DNA from: Thermoproteota archaeon
Lineage (GTDB): Archaea; Thermoproteota; Korarchaeia; Korarchaeales; Korarchaeaceae
Reading direction: 5' to 3'
Assembly (NCBI GenBank): GCA_027491555.1
Contig: JAOZGN010000025.1
Location: 1 to 29,448, forward strand
DNA length: 29,448 nucleotides
Part shown: positions 1 to 7,772 of the stretch, piece by piece
Numbering within the stretch: position 1 is the first letter of the stretch
Layout of the letters: every line of letters begins with the position of its first letter
Made by a program: the position numbers and the translations under genes
The notes under the pieces: generated by a model
What the model saw: only the letters and a program-made list of their open reading frames with translations
Databases searched by the model: none
What the model was told of the DNA's origin: nothing

Positions 1-661
1 TCTCCCCGGGCCTGTCCTTAAGTGGGAACTTCACGAATATCGAGGGGTCTCGGAGGTCCTTGTACTCGCTCACTTCGTAGTCCGCAAGCACGGTCTCACA
101 CCTGGGGCACCAGTGAACCACCTGAACGCCCTTCTTCAGCCTGCCCTCCTCCCAGATCCTCTTGATGCCCCACCATGCGCTCTCGATGTAGTAATCGTCC
201 ATGGTGCGGTAGGCGCCCTTCCAGTCCAGCGAGGCCCCGAAGTTCTTGAAGTGGCGGGTCATCTCCTCAATGTTCCTCTCGGCAAACGACCGGCACCTGT
301 GAACGAAGTTTCCTATACCAAAGCTCTCGACGTCTCTCTTTGTCTTGAATCCGAGCTCTTGCTCCGTCTTCACCTCAATAGGGAGTCCGTGGCAGTCCCA
401 ACCTGCCCGATCGTTGACATCGTGCCCCTTGGACCTGGCGTACCGGATGAAAGTATCCTTGAGAACCTTGTTCCAGACGGTGCCAGGGTGGGGCTCTCCG
501 GAGGACGGGTAGGGTGGGCCGTCGAGGAAGTAGAACTTCGGCCCTCCCTTCAAGCGGCGTCTGAGTTCCGCATAGACATCCTTCTCATCCCACAGCCTCA
601 GGACCTTCTCCTCGACGTCTTTGGGGCTGTAGCTTTTGCTGAGCTTACCTATCCTGCCCAA
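1..661 (-). CDS. ileS: Isoleucyl-tRNA synthetase, N-terminal part (window-truncated)
   Basis: Class I aminoacyl-tRNA synthetase that charges tRNA-Ile with isoleucine in the cytoplasm. About 220 N-terminal residues are visible; the rest lies beyond base 1. The translation shows DGPPYPSSGEPHPGTVWNK, the HIGH region read here as HPGT, then GWDCHGLPIE, typical of the IleRS/ValRS/LeuRS group, and a Cys pair (CPRC) further on as in the zinc-binding region. IleRS is preferred because the segment DGPPYxxxxxHxGTxxNK followed by KTEQELG is the usual archaeal IleRS pattern. I choose the TTG start at 661: GAGAGGTG lies 6 bases upstream and the predicted transcript start is about 27 bases upstream. A GTG three codons earlier overlaps that ribosome binding site and is less likely. 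The gene is divergent from the 5S rRNA gene and shares its single TATA box. Confidence 0.9.
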   Translation of the reverse strand, partial: MGRIGKLSKSYSPKDVEEKVLRLWDEKDVYAELRRRLKGGPKFYFLDGPPYPSSGEPHPGTVWNKVLKDTFIRYARSKGHDVNDRAGWDCHGLPIEVKTEQELGFKTKRDVESFGIGNFVHRCRSFAERNIEEMTRHFKNFGASLDWKGAYRTMDDYYIESAWWGIKRIWEEGRLKKGVQVVHWCPRCETVLADYEVSEYKDLRDPSIFVKFPLKDRPGE

Positions 662-710
662 ATTGGACACCTCTCGGTGAGACCCGGGCCGGGCGGAGGT
701 GCTCGGAAGA

Positions 711-718
711 TTTAAAAT
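711..718. promoter_or_regulatory. TATA box between ileS and 5S rRNA
   Basis: TTTAAAAT is centred at 714.5. On the plus strand the 5S rRNA begins about 25 bases away, the usual archaeal TATA-to-start distance. On the minus strand the same distance gives an ileS leader of about 27 bases that includes its ribosome binding site. It is the only TATA-like sequence in the gap, so it probably serves one or both genes. Confidence 0.65.
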
Positions 719-738
719 TCAGGAAGGGAAGGGCAATT

Positions 739-866
739 GGGGCGAGCGGCCATAGTGGCCGGGGACACACCCGGACTCGTTCCGAACCCGGAAGTTAAGC
801 CCGGCCACGTCCTGCGGAGTACTGGGCTCCGCAAGGGCCCGGGAAACGCAGGAGCTGCTAACCCCC
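739..866 (+). rRNA. rrf: 5S ribosomal RNA
   Basis: The transcript carries the conserved loop CCGAACCCGGAAGTTAAGCC, which follows the typical 5S helix II/III pattern, and its 3' part can refold into the usual helix IV/V arm. The ends can pair: GGGG at 739-742 with CCCC at 862-865 and AGC at 745-747 with GCT at 857-859, separated by two mismatched positions, giving helix I. Length is about 128 nt, normal for archaea. A TATA box at 711-718 gives a predicted start at about 740, matching the 5' end of helix I. No 16S or 23S sequence lies nearby, so the gene is unlinked from the large rRNA operon, as in many archaea. Exact ends are accurate to a few bases. Confidence 0.95.
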
Positions 867-900
867 CTCCTAACAATCCCGATCACTAGATCATACTGAC

Positions 901-905
901 TTTTT
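901..905 (+). terminator. Oligo-T terminator of 5S rRNA
   Basis: A TTTTT run about 35 bases after the mature 5S end, in an otherwise GC-rich stretch, fits archaeal oligo-T termination. The same T-rich stretch (CTTTTTAC) lies about 39 bases ahead of the aminotransferase start and could alternatively act as its weak TATA element. Confidence 0.4.
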
Positions 906-941
906 ACGGAATCCACTGACCGCCTGTCGCGGGTCTGTTCC

Positions 942-2180
942 ATGCCAGCGGGCATTTCTGAGACTGCTAGATACGCCATTGAGAATCCCAGCTCGATTAG
1001 AGAGATAATGAGCCTTGTTGCAGACTATGAGAGAAACCCAGAGAAGTACCCCCGCCCACTGGTATATTTGGGCGGCGGGTGGCCCCAGGATCCCCCGCCG
1101 AAACCGCTCGTAGACGCGATGAAGGAGCTCTGGGAAGATGAGAGAGAGATACGGCTCAGCGCAAGATATCCCCCCACTAAGGGAGACCCAGACTTCCTAG
1201 ACGCGGTGGTGGAGTACGAAGAAGTCATCTTTGGTAGGAGAATGCCCAGAGACGAGATAATCTCGGGTCTAGGTAGCACGGACCTAGCAGGAGGTCTTTT
1301 CCTGGCCACTCTGGACAGGGGAAGCGAGGTCATAATGGCGAGACCGTGCTACCTCAACTACCAGCGACAGCTCCTCGTCGAGACGATGCTGGGGGTGAAG
1401 ATGAAGTACTGGGACGTGATCAAGGACGGGAGGTTCGAGCCGAACGTCGACGAGCTCCAGGAGCTAATCACCCCAGACACTAGGATGCTGATCCTGGTGA
1501 CTCCTGGAAATCCAGACGGACAGGTCTTCTCAGACGAAGTAATCTCGGCGGTGTCGGATCTCGCCGAGGAGAGGGGGATCTGGGTCCTGTTGGACGTGGC
1601 CTACCGCATGTTCCACTACTCCGGCGTGCCGAGCTACTATTCGCGCCCCAGGAGGGAGAGGGAGATCTGGCTGGCGTCTATGTCGAAGGAGCTAAGGGCG
1701 CCTGGGTGGAGGCTTGCGTATCTCTATGCCGATCCGGAGCTCATCAGGGCCGTTGAGACCGTTCAGCAGGCCAGGACGCTTGCCCCGACGAGGATCCCGC
1801 AGAGGGCGTTCGTGAGGATGATGTCCAAGGAGGGCGTTAAGGATTGGCTGAGAAGGTACATGCTAGAGGAGACGCCACGGATCTACGGAGAGGTCGCAAG
1901 GATGACGACTGATCTAATGTCTCAGATAGAGGGGCTTCAGGTACTCCCGCCGCAGGGTGGGTTCTACGTGTTCTTCAACGTTGAGCGCGTCGAGCCCAGC
2001 TCTAGGAGATTCGTCCAGGGCCTCCTGAATGAGTGGCAGGTCGCCCTCGCTCCGGGAGCCGATTTCGGCATGGAGGGCTGGGTCAGGCTCTCGTTCGCGC
2101 CCGCTGTGGAAGAGCCAGAGAAGATAAGGGAAGGCGTGGAGCGGATCTCGCAGTACGTGGCGGGGCTCAGGACGTCGTAG
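942..2180 (+). CDS. PLP-dependent class I/II aminotransferase
   Basis: Fold-type I pyridoxal-phosphate enzyme of the AspAT/aromatic aminotransferase superfamily, 412 aa, cytoplasmic. Visible catalytic elements are N190 in TPGNPDGQ, D218 and Y221 in LLDVAYR (the usual D-x-x-Y pair binding PLP), the Schiff-base lysine K249 in SMSKELRAPGWR, and the carboxylate-binding arginine R382 in VRLSFAP. A GGGWP motif near residues 44-48 matches the N-terminal glycine turn of the family. The substrate cannot be read from sequence; aspartate, alanine or aromatic amino acids are all possible. It stands between the 5S gene and polB3 on the same strand. No ribosome binding site precedes the ATG at 942, so the start is the first plausible ATG rather than a proven one. 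Confidence 0.85.
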   Translation: MPAGISETARYAIENPSSIREIMSLVADYERNPEKYPRPLVYLGGGWPQDPPPKPLVDAMKELWEDEREIRLSARYPPTKGDPDFLDAVVEYEEVIFGRRMPRDEIISGLGSTDLAGGLFLATLDRGSEVIMARPCYLNYQRQLLVETMLGVKMKYWDVIKDGRFEPNVDELQELITPDTRMLILVTPGNPDGQVFSDEVISAVSDLAEERGIWVLLDVAYRMFHYSGVPSYYSRPRREREIWLASMSKELRAPGWRLAYLYADPELIRAVETVQQARTLAPTRIPQRAFVRMMSKEGVKDWLRRYMLEETPRIYGEVARMTTDLMSQIEGLQVLPPQGGFYVFFNVERVEPSSRRFVQGLLNEWQVALAPGADFGMEGWVRLSFAPAVEEPEKIREGVERISQYVAGLRTS

Positions 2181-2243
2181 GTCGCCCCTTGATCTCAATC
2201 CGGAACGGTTAACAGGAAGGAGAGCGCATCTCTCGGCTGGGGC

Positions 2244-4472
2244 ATGCCAGAGGAGGGGGTGTTCTATCACATAGAGGAAACCCCCAGGGGGGTCTTGCTG
2301 TGGCTCGGAGGCGGTAGGAGCGTTGAGGTCGAGTTTCACCCCTACTTCTTTGTGCCGAAAGACTCTCTAGACAGGGAGACAGAACTTAGGCTGAGGTCAA
2401 AGGCCCTGCGGGTCGAGGAGACCGTCGGTTACGACCCCTGGTTCGAGAGGAAGTTCCTGAAGGTGGTGGGAAAGGACGAGGAGGACCTCAGGAGGTTGGC
2501 GAGGCTAGTCCCGGAGCCGTGGGAGTACTCCATCCCTACATGGCAGAGGTTCCTCTTCGATTCAGATCTGAGGCCTTTCTCCAAGGTTGTCATCGAGGGC
2601 GGCTCACCGAGTCAGGTGGGCGAGGGCTACCTTGATGATCTCAAAATCCTCTACTTCTCGGCGCTGATATACAGTGAGGATGGCTTCCCTGTTCCCGGGA
2701 GGAGTCCAGTTCTCGCGGTGGGCTGTTCCATTGATGAGGGCCCTGTTGAGGTGATATCCTCGGAGGACGACTCTCAGGTGATAAGGGAGTTCATTAACGT
2801 CGTTCAGAAGGAAGATCCAGACGTGATAGTCGGGTTCGGCCAAGACGCGGACGAGCTCCAACATATGAAGGCCAGGGCGGAGCTGCATGGTATGAGGCTC
2901 CTGCTGGGGAGGAAAGAGGGGGAGACGGAGGAGACAGGCAGGTTCTTCCGTGGGATAATACTCGTGGAGCAGAGGATTCCCGGTAGGGCTAACGTTGACA
3001 TGTTCTCGATAACCTGGCGCGACTTTCCCGGGCTCCCCACGAAGTCTTGGTACGAACTGGCTGACGAGCTTGGCGTAGCCAGACCCAAGCCTGTTCCCAA
3101 GTTCAGGATAGCTGAGATGTGGAAATCCGACAGGGACGGCCTCCTTGCGTATCTGAAGGAGAAGGTAGTCGCCATAAGGAACCTGGCGGAAAAGCTGCTC
3201 CCGCACCAAGCAGAGCTTGCGAAGCTCACTTACAGGCCCCTGCAGGAGGTCACCAGGACCCCTGTGGGCGGCCTCGTGGAGTCCCTCGTCACGATTCACG
3301 GGAAGAAGAGGGGCTGGGTGATCCCACCCCAGAGGAAGGAGGAGAGGGGGTTTCTCGGCGGGTACGTCTGGCTCAAGTCTCCTGGCATCTACCAGAACAT
3401 CTGCTACCTGGACTTCAAGAGCATGTATCCCAGCATCATGATACTTCACAACATCAGCCCGGAGACCGTAGAGCCCAAAGAAGGCTTCTGTTCCGTAGAA
3501 GAGGTCTCGGCGGAGGGCATAACCAAAAGGGTGTGTTCGGACAGGCGCGGGCTGTTCGCCGAGATCGCCTCGGACCTGCTGAAGCGAAGGGCCGAAATTA
3601 AGAGGGAGATGGAAGGCCTGCCTCCGGGCGCAACCGAGCGGAAGAGATTGGACGCGATCCAGAAGGCCATCAAGGTCGTCACGAACGCGATGTATGGTTA
3701 CATGGGGTGGGAGGGCGCATCCCTACGGAACGTGCATGCAGCGGCGCTTACCGCCGCCTTGGGGAGACACTACATCAAGAAGGTCGTGGAGATACTCCAA
3801 GAGAGGGGGCTCGAGGTCGTCTACGTCGACACTGATGGCGTCCAAGTGACCGGAGGATCCGCGGATGAGTATTCCAATCTGCCCGACTGGCTGAACGAGC
3901 AGGTTCCCCTGATCATCGATCTGCAGTACGTGGCCGAGCGCGCCCTATATCTCACGAAGAAGAAGTACGCCCACCTCGTTAACGGCAGGGTAGTGGCCAA
4001 GGGCTTCGAATTCCTCAGGAGAGACTACCCGCCGATCATCAAGAAGGCCCAGGAGGAAGCCGTGAAGATGGCTCTCCAAGGAAGACTCCTCTCTGAGATT
4101 GAGAAGAAGGTCGCAGAGTACAGGCGGCTCCTAGAGGAGGGTAGGGTCCTGAAGGAAGACCTGATCTTCATCGAGACTCTGGGAAAGAAGCTGGAGGACT
4201 TTGAGAGGAAGACCAAAGGCTACGTTGCCGGGCGGTGGCTCGAGGAGAACAAGGGCATCGAGGTCCACAGGGGACAGGTCCTCAGGATAGTGATCGTGAA
4301 GGGCCATGGAAGCATAAACGAGAGGGCTCGACCGGCCGAGTTCTTTGACGTAGAAGACTGCGACCTAGACTACTACCTTAAGCTGTTCGATCAGGTCATA
4401 GAGAGAACCCTGAAGGCCCTCAAAGGAGTGGGCGTTGAGGAGGGTAGGAGGGGGCTAGAAGAGTTCTTCTGA
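2244..4472 (+). CDS. polB3: Family B DNA polymerase, PolB3 type, with inactivated 3'-5' exonuclease
   Basis: DNA-dependent DNA polymerase, 742 aa, aligning end to end with euryarchaeal PolB such as the Pyrococcus enzyme. Polymerase motifs are intact: motif A DFKSMYPSIM (D390), motif B QKAIKVVTNAMYGYMGW, motif C YVDTDG (D529, D531) and the template-binding FLGGYV. The exonuclease domain keeps its fold-level similarity but not its metal ligands. The Exo I DxE position reads S139-A-L141, Exo II N and D positions read G199 and E204, and the Exo III Asp is K307. It should therefore polymerise but not proofread. The C-terminus GRRGLEEFF resembles a PCNA-interacting PIP box with Arg in place of Gln. 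The start ATG at 2244 has no ribosome binding site; a GGTTAAC element centred near 2210 suggests a nearly leaderless mRNA. A second, exonuclease-competent PolB lies at 21615-24167. Confidence 0.92.
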   Translation: MPEEGVFYHIEETPRGVLLWLGGGRSVEVEFHPYFFVPKDSLDRETELRLRSKALRVEETVGYDPWFERKFLKVVGKDEEDLRRLARLVPEPWEYSIPTWQRFLFDSDLRPFSKVVIEGGSPSQVGEGYLDDLKILYFSALIYSEDGFPVPGRSPVLAVGCSIDEGPVEVISSEDDSQVIREFINVVQKEDPDVIVGFGQDADELQHMKARAELHGMRLLLGRKEGETEETGRFFRGIILVEQRIPGRANVDMFSITWRDFPGLPTKSWYELADELGVARPKPVPKFRIAEMWKSDRDGLLAYLKEKVVAIRNLAEKLLPHQAELAKLTYRPLQEVTRTPVGGLVESLVTIHGKKRGWVIPPQRKEERGFLGGYVWLKSPGIYQNICYLDFKSMYPSIMILHNISPETVEPKEGFCSVEEVSAEGITKRVCSDRRGLFAEIASDLLKRRAEIKREMEGLPPGATERKRLDAIQKAIKVVTNAMYGYMGWEGASLRNVHAAALTAALGRHYIKKVVEILQERGLEVVYVDTDGVQVTGGSADEYSNLPDWLNEQVPLIIDLQYVAERALYLTKKKYAHLVNGRVVAKGFEFLRRDYPPIIKKAQEEAVKMALQGRLLSEIEKKVAEYRRLLEEGRVLKEDLIFIETLGKKLEDFERKTKGYVAGRWLEENKGIEVHRGQVLRIVIVKGHGSINERARPAEFFDVEDCDLDYYLKLFDQVIERTLKALKGVGVEEGRRGLEEFF

Positions 4473-4493
4473 GCCCCCGGTGCGATGATTCAC

Positions 4494-4832
4494 TCACAGC
4501 TTCAGGAACTTTAGGGGGAGCTTGCCCGTCTGCCTGCTCCTCCTGGCTTGTAGAGGCTTTCTGATCTTCCTTTCCTCCTCAGCCCTGGGCCTGACGAGAC
4601 CCATGTGAACAGCGCAGCTGATGCAGTAGTACCTAGTCTCAAGCCGCTTGGAGATGTAGGCTCCCTGCTTCTCCAGCTCCCTCGCCAAGGGGCCACCGAT
4701 GGGCGAGACCCACCTAGTGATCCTCACCGCCTTGTCCCCGGGAACCAGCCTCCCACAGGCGTGGCACTGCACAGGCTTCTCGTGACCGGAGTCGGATAGC
4801 TTCCTACCCCTGCTCTTCCTCTTCTTTGGCAT
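4494..4832 (-). CDS. rps26e: Small ribosomal subunit protein S26e
   Basis: Component of the 30S subunit found in eukaryotes and part of the archaea, 112 aa. The basic N-terminus MPKKRKSRGR is followed by two Cys pairs, CHACGRLVPGDKA and YYCISCAVH, which form the family's zinc site, and the tail is Lys/Arg rich. The gene stands alone between polB3, which converges on it, and proS, which is upstream on the same strand. TATAAAA at 4866-4872 gives a predicted start about 11 bases ahead of the ATG, so it probably has its own promoter and no Shine-Dalgarno leader. Presence of S26e argues for a TACK-type archaeon. Confidence 0.93.
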   Translation of the reverse strand: MPKKRKSRGRKLSDSGHEKPVQCHACGRLVPGDKAVRITRWVSPIGGPLARELEKQGAYISKRLETRYYCISCAVHMGLVRPRAEEERKIRKPLQARRSRQTGKLPLKFLKL

Positions 4833-4865
4833 AAACGTTTCCCCGGGGGAGTTAAGCCCGCCCCC

Positions 4866-4872
4866 TATAAAA
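4866..4872 (-). promoter_or_regulatory. TATA box of rps26e
   Basis: TATAAAA on the plus strand (TTTTATA on the minus), centred at 4869 and 37 bases from the rps26e ATG, in the short gap after proS. Confidence 0.55.
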
Positions 4873-4884
4873 GGTAGTCGGGGA

Positions 4885-6330
4885 TCAGTAGCTGCGTCCT
4901 ATCCACGCCCTGTGTGGCGAGGGAGAGCCGCACACTATGCAGGGCCGCTCTTTCCCGCTCAGAGCCCCCTCCTCGTACCCCAGTATTCCGTAGCCTATCT
5001 CCTCCTCCACGGTGTGGGCGCACTCCTCCCGTCCGCACCAAGCGAAGCTGGCAAGCTTGCCCGCCGAGATAGCCTCTCGGATGTCGTCAAAGTTCTCCGC
5101 GTGCGTCAGTCTACTCTCGAAGTACCTCTGGGCCTCGTCCCTGAGAGCGCTCTCGTACTCCTCGAGCACCCGGCGGACGCCCTCCACCAACTCCCGCTCT
5201 GGGATCTTGACGCGCTCGACCCTGTCCCTTCTCGCTACCGACACGTAGCCTCCCTTGACCTCCTGGGGTCCGACATCGATCTTCAGCGGGACCCCCTTGA
5301 TGTCCCACTTGTAGTACTTGTAGCCTGGCCGCTCGTCTGACTCATCTATCTCAACCCTGAATCCAGCCTCCTTAAGCCTCCGGTAGATTTCCCTGGCCTT
5401 CTCGATGACCGGTTCCTTCTCTTCGGCCTTGGGTATCGGTATTACTACAATCTGCACAGGCGCTATCTTGGGAGGAAGCTTCAGTCCCCTGTTGTCACCG
5501 TGGATCGCGATCACGGCTGCCAGGCTCCTCTCCGAGATCCCGAATGAGGTCGTGTTTACGTACTTCCGCTCCCCGTTCTCGTCCATATAGGTCAGGTCGT
5601 AGGCTCTGGCGAAGAGATCTCCGAAGTTTATGACGCTACCCAGCTCAAGGGCCTTCCCGTCCGGCATTATGGTGATGAGATCTATGTTGTACTTCGCGCC
5701 CGGGAAGGTGTCCCAAGGGAGGGTCTTCACCACCAGGTATGGGACCATCAGCTCGTCGTAGAACTGGCGGTAAATCTTGACACCTAGCTCAACCTGCTTG
5801 ACCGCCTCCTCGAGGGTAGCGTGGAAGGTGTGGCCCTCCTTGAAGAAGGCTATCTCGCGGACTCTTATCAGGGGACGGGTGGCCTTGGTCTCGAACCGGT
5901 ACACCGGGACTATTTGGTATATCCTGAGCGGGAGGTCCGCATAGCTCTGTATCCATCGTGAGAGGACCTCGTACATGATAGCTTCGCTGGTGGGTCTCAG
6001 GGCCAGGGGCTCTGGGGCGGGGCCGGTGCCCAACCGCGTGATCCAGTACACTGAGTCCTGGAACCCCTTGATGAACTCGAACTCCCTTCCAAGGACGCTC
6101 TGTGGGACGACTCCCGGAAAGTAGACCCTCTTGTGGCCGGTCTCCCTCAGGAGTCGCTCCATTATGTCCATTATCGCCTCCATGATGGCGTAGCCGAAGG
6201 GCAGCCAGACGTACATTCCCTTGACTGGATACCTCTCGTCCAGGATGCCCGATTTGAAGATGACCTCGTCGAACCACCTGGAGAAGTCCTCCTCCTTGAG
6301 CGTTAGCTCGAACGCCTTCCTCTCAGACAT
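4885..6330 (-). CDS. proS: Prolyl-tRNA synthetase, archaeal/eukaryotic type
   Basis: Class II synthetase that attaches proline to tRNA-Pro, 481 aa, the usual length of the archaeal type that lacks the bacterial editing insertion. Visible are RPTSEAIMYEVLSRWI with a motif 2 region ending RVREIAFFKEGHTFH, motif 3 ISERSLAAVIAIHGDNRGL, the anticodon-binding domain, and a C-terminal zinc-type region with Cys in FAWCGREEC and CIVCG. The chain ends in Tyr, as is usual in this subfamily. An AAATTAAA box at 6375-6382 predicts a leader of about 22 bases. The box overlaps the stop codon of the upstream gene at 6378, so proS likely has its own promoter in the tail of that gene. Confidence 0.96.
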   Translation of the reverse strand: MSERKAFELTLKEEDFSRWFDEVIFKSGILDERYPVKGMYVWLPFGYAIMEAIMDIMERLLRETGHKRVYFPGVVPQSVLGREFEFIKGFQDSVYWITRLGTGPAPEPLALRPTSEAIMYEVLSRWIQSYADLPLRIYQIVPVYRFETKATRPLIRVREIAFFKEGHTFHATLEEAVKQVELGVKIYRQFYDELMVPYLVVKTLPWDTFPGAKYNIDLITIMPDGKALELGSVINFGDLFARAYDLTYMDENGERKYVNTTSFGISERSLAAVIAIHGDNRGLKLPPKIAPVQIVVIPIPKAEEKEPVIEKAREIYRRLKEAGFRVEIDESDERPGYKYYKWDIKGVPLKIDVGPQEVKGGYVSVARRDRVERVKIPERELVEGVRRVLEEYESALRDEAQRYFESRLTHAENFDDIREAISAGKLASFAWCGREECAHTVEEEIGYGILGYEEGALSGKERPCIVCGSPSPHRAWIGRSY

Positions 6331-6374
6331 CTGAGACCAACCCCGCCCTGCGCGACCCGCCTGGGGTCTACCCC

Positions 6375-6382
6375 AAATTAAA
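6375..6382 (-). promoter_or_regulatory. TATA box of proS
   Basis: AAATTAAA on the plus strand, centred at 6378.5, about 48 bases ahead of the proS ATG and overlapping the stop of the upstream TtuA-like gene. Confidence 0.45.
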
Positions 6383-7019
6383 GGATGCCACCCCTGGCAT
6401 CGGCCAGTCTCTCCATAGACCTCAGCATGTTGTAAGTGGATCCAGGGAACTCGTCCTCGAGCGAGGAGATTAAGTCCAGCACCGGAGATGATCTCAAAGC
6501 CTCCTCCTGCTGGAAGGCAGCCGCCAGCTCCCAGCCCAGCACGTCGTAGAGTGGGAGAACGACGTCCACCCCCTCAGGCGGATCTGGATATAGGAGGCGG
6601 CCTCTCAGGAGCAGGCATCCACTCTTCCGGGAGATCCAGAGCAGATTGTTGGCGACGGTCTCCTCAGCGGTCAGTGGGAAGACCACCTTTTCTATACCCC
6701 TTCGCGCCGCCTCTAGGATCGCGATCTTCAGGTGCAGGCAGTTCAGAGGCCTCTCGCCATTAAAGATCGTGAGGAATGAGATCTGGACTTTCGGGAAGTC
6801 CCGCTCGACCTCGAGGAGTAAGTTCATCCCGAGATCGTCGACCGTGACCCCGCTTCGGACGACCGCGAGAACGGTGGACTCCGGAGTCAGCAACTGATAC
6901 CTTGCTATGGCCCTCCTGATCTTGTGATGGAGGGACTCGCGCAGGCATTGGAGGCAGAGTCTCTCTCCGGAGTACCTCCTGTAGTAGACTGCCTGTTTCT
7001 GTCCACAGGTCGTGCACAT
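6378..7019 (-). CDS. TtuA/Ncs6-like protein with degenerate ATP pyrophosphatase site
   Basis: A 213-aa protein related to the TtuA/Ncs6 tRNA 2-thiolation enzymes. It has the N-terminal zinc-finger layout (CTTCG then CLQCL), the following basic helix HHKIRRAIARYQLLTPE, and a C-terminal PGSTYNMLRSMERL that matches the family's end region. The P-loop-like SGGKDS of active members is replaced: the equivalent strand reads LAVVRSGVTVDD, and the later catalytic HNLDD-type motif reads PLTAEETVANNLLW. The protein is also about 100 residues shorter than typical TtuA and lacks the C-terminal zinc finger. ATP adenylation is therefore unlikely, and a structural, RNA-binding or regulatory role is possible. 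It is divergent from a nucleotidyltransferase-fold gene 39 bases away. Family assignment is by motif order only and is moderately sure. Confidence 0.65.
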   Translation of the reverse strand: MCTTCGQKQAVYYRRYSGERLCLQCLRESLHHKIRRAIARYQLLTPESTVLAVVRSGVTVDDLGMNLLLEVERDFPKVQISFLTIFNGERPLNCLHLKIAILEAARRGIEKVVFPLTAEETVANNLLWISRKSGCLLLRGRLLYPDPPEGVDVVLPLYDVLGWELAAAFQQEEALRSSPVLDLISSLEDEFPGSTYNMLRSMERLADARGGIL

Positions 7020-7058
7020 GGAGGCGCTCGACGACGCGTTAAAGGGTGATCCCCCGGC

Positions 7059-7772
7059 GTGACCAAAGGGTTGTTGGGACTAAAACCTGAGCGGCGTGTG
7101 GTGTACGGACCGGACAGGTGGAGGCTGCTGGACGAACTTAGAGCTAAGGCTGAGAGGATCATGAGTCGTCTCGCCAGCGCAGGTCAGCCGTCCCTGGTTT
7201 ACGGGAGCGTAGCTAGGGGGGACGTGGACGAGAGGAGCGACGTCGATGTGGTGGTCTTGAAGCCCAGGCTCCCAGCGTCTACGATCGAGATGGTCCTCAG
7301 GGAGGAGTTCAGTGATCCGGTGAGGAGGGAGATAACGCAGGCTACGCCCTCCAGCGCTGTCAAGGGCTACATACACTTTGATGGAAATGTGGTCGTCTCG
7401 CTTCCCTTGACTGGCCTGGGGGAGAGAGAAGAGGAATTCTACCGGTTTGGCGGCTGCCTGAACCTGGAGGGGCTCAGAAATCGTGAGCGCGTTCCCGGAG
7501 TAAACAAGGAACTCATGCTGATAATCCCCACCTCCGAGGGGCACGCGGAAGTCTCTGTGAAGGGAAGGGAGGAGGTCGTCGCGAGGGTTCTCGGCATTTC
7601 AGTGGGTACCGTCGAGGAGAGGGTTCGGGTGCTGACCGAGAGAAGAGTTCGAGGGAAGACGGGGCTTTACGTTCACTACACTCTCGGATTGGACGAGAGC
7701 TTCGAAGGCGCGCTGAAGAGGCTGGCCAACATGAAGAAGGGGCTTAGGAGGAAACTCGGAGAAATGTTTTGA
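7059..7772 (+). CDS. Nucleotidyltransferase-fold protein (pol beta superfamily)
   Basis: A 237-aa protein with the NTP_transf_2 signature near residues 48-67, YGSVARGDVDERSDVDVVVL, giving the GSxxRG...SDxD metal and nucleotide site. The C-terminal part (about 170-215) looks like a winged helix, with VVARVLGISVGTVEERVRVLTE and a basic strand. This combination occurs in conserved archaeal predicted nucleotidyltransferases whose substrate I cannot name. The GTG at 7059 is taken as start. The only TATA-like element (TTAAA, 7039-7043) is so close that a TTG at 7071 would fit a leaderless transcript better. The stop overlaps the possible TTG start of the next gene, suggesting an operon with the membrane protein. 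Confidence 0.75.
   Translation: MTKGLLGLKPERRVVYGPDRWRLLDELRAKAERIMSRLASAGQPSLVYGSVARGDVDERSDVDVVVLKPRLPASTIEMVLREEFSDPVRREITQATPSSAVKGYIHFDGNVVVSLPLTGLGEREEEFYRFGGCLNLEGLRNRERVPGVNKELMLIIPTSEGHAEVSVKGREEVVARVLGISVGTVEERVRVLTERRVRGKTGLYVHYTLGLDESFEGALKRLANMKKGLRRKLGEMF

Noticed and set aside
113..715. Plus-strand open frame opposite ileS
   Set aside because: The minus strand carries unmistakable IleRS motifs; the plus-strand frame is a shadow.
867..941. Box C/D small RNA after the 5S gene (two CTGA motifs)
   Set aside because: No RUGAUGA box C lies at a suitable distance.
4494..4832. Degenerate or shifted S26e gene
   Set aside because: Both Cys pairs and the full length are present, so the gene looks intact.
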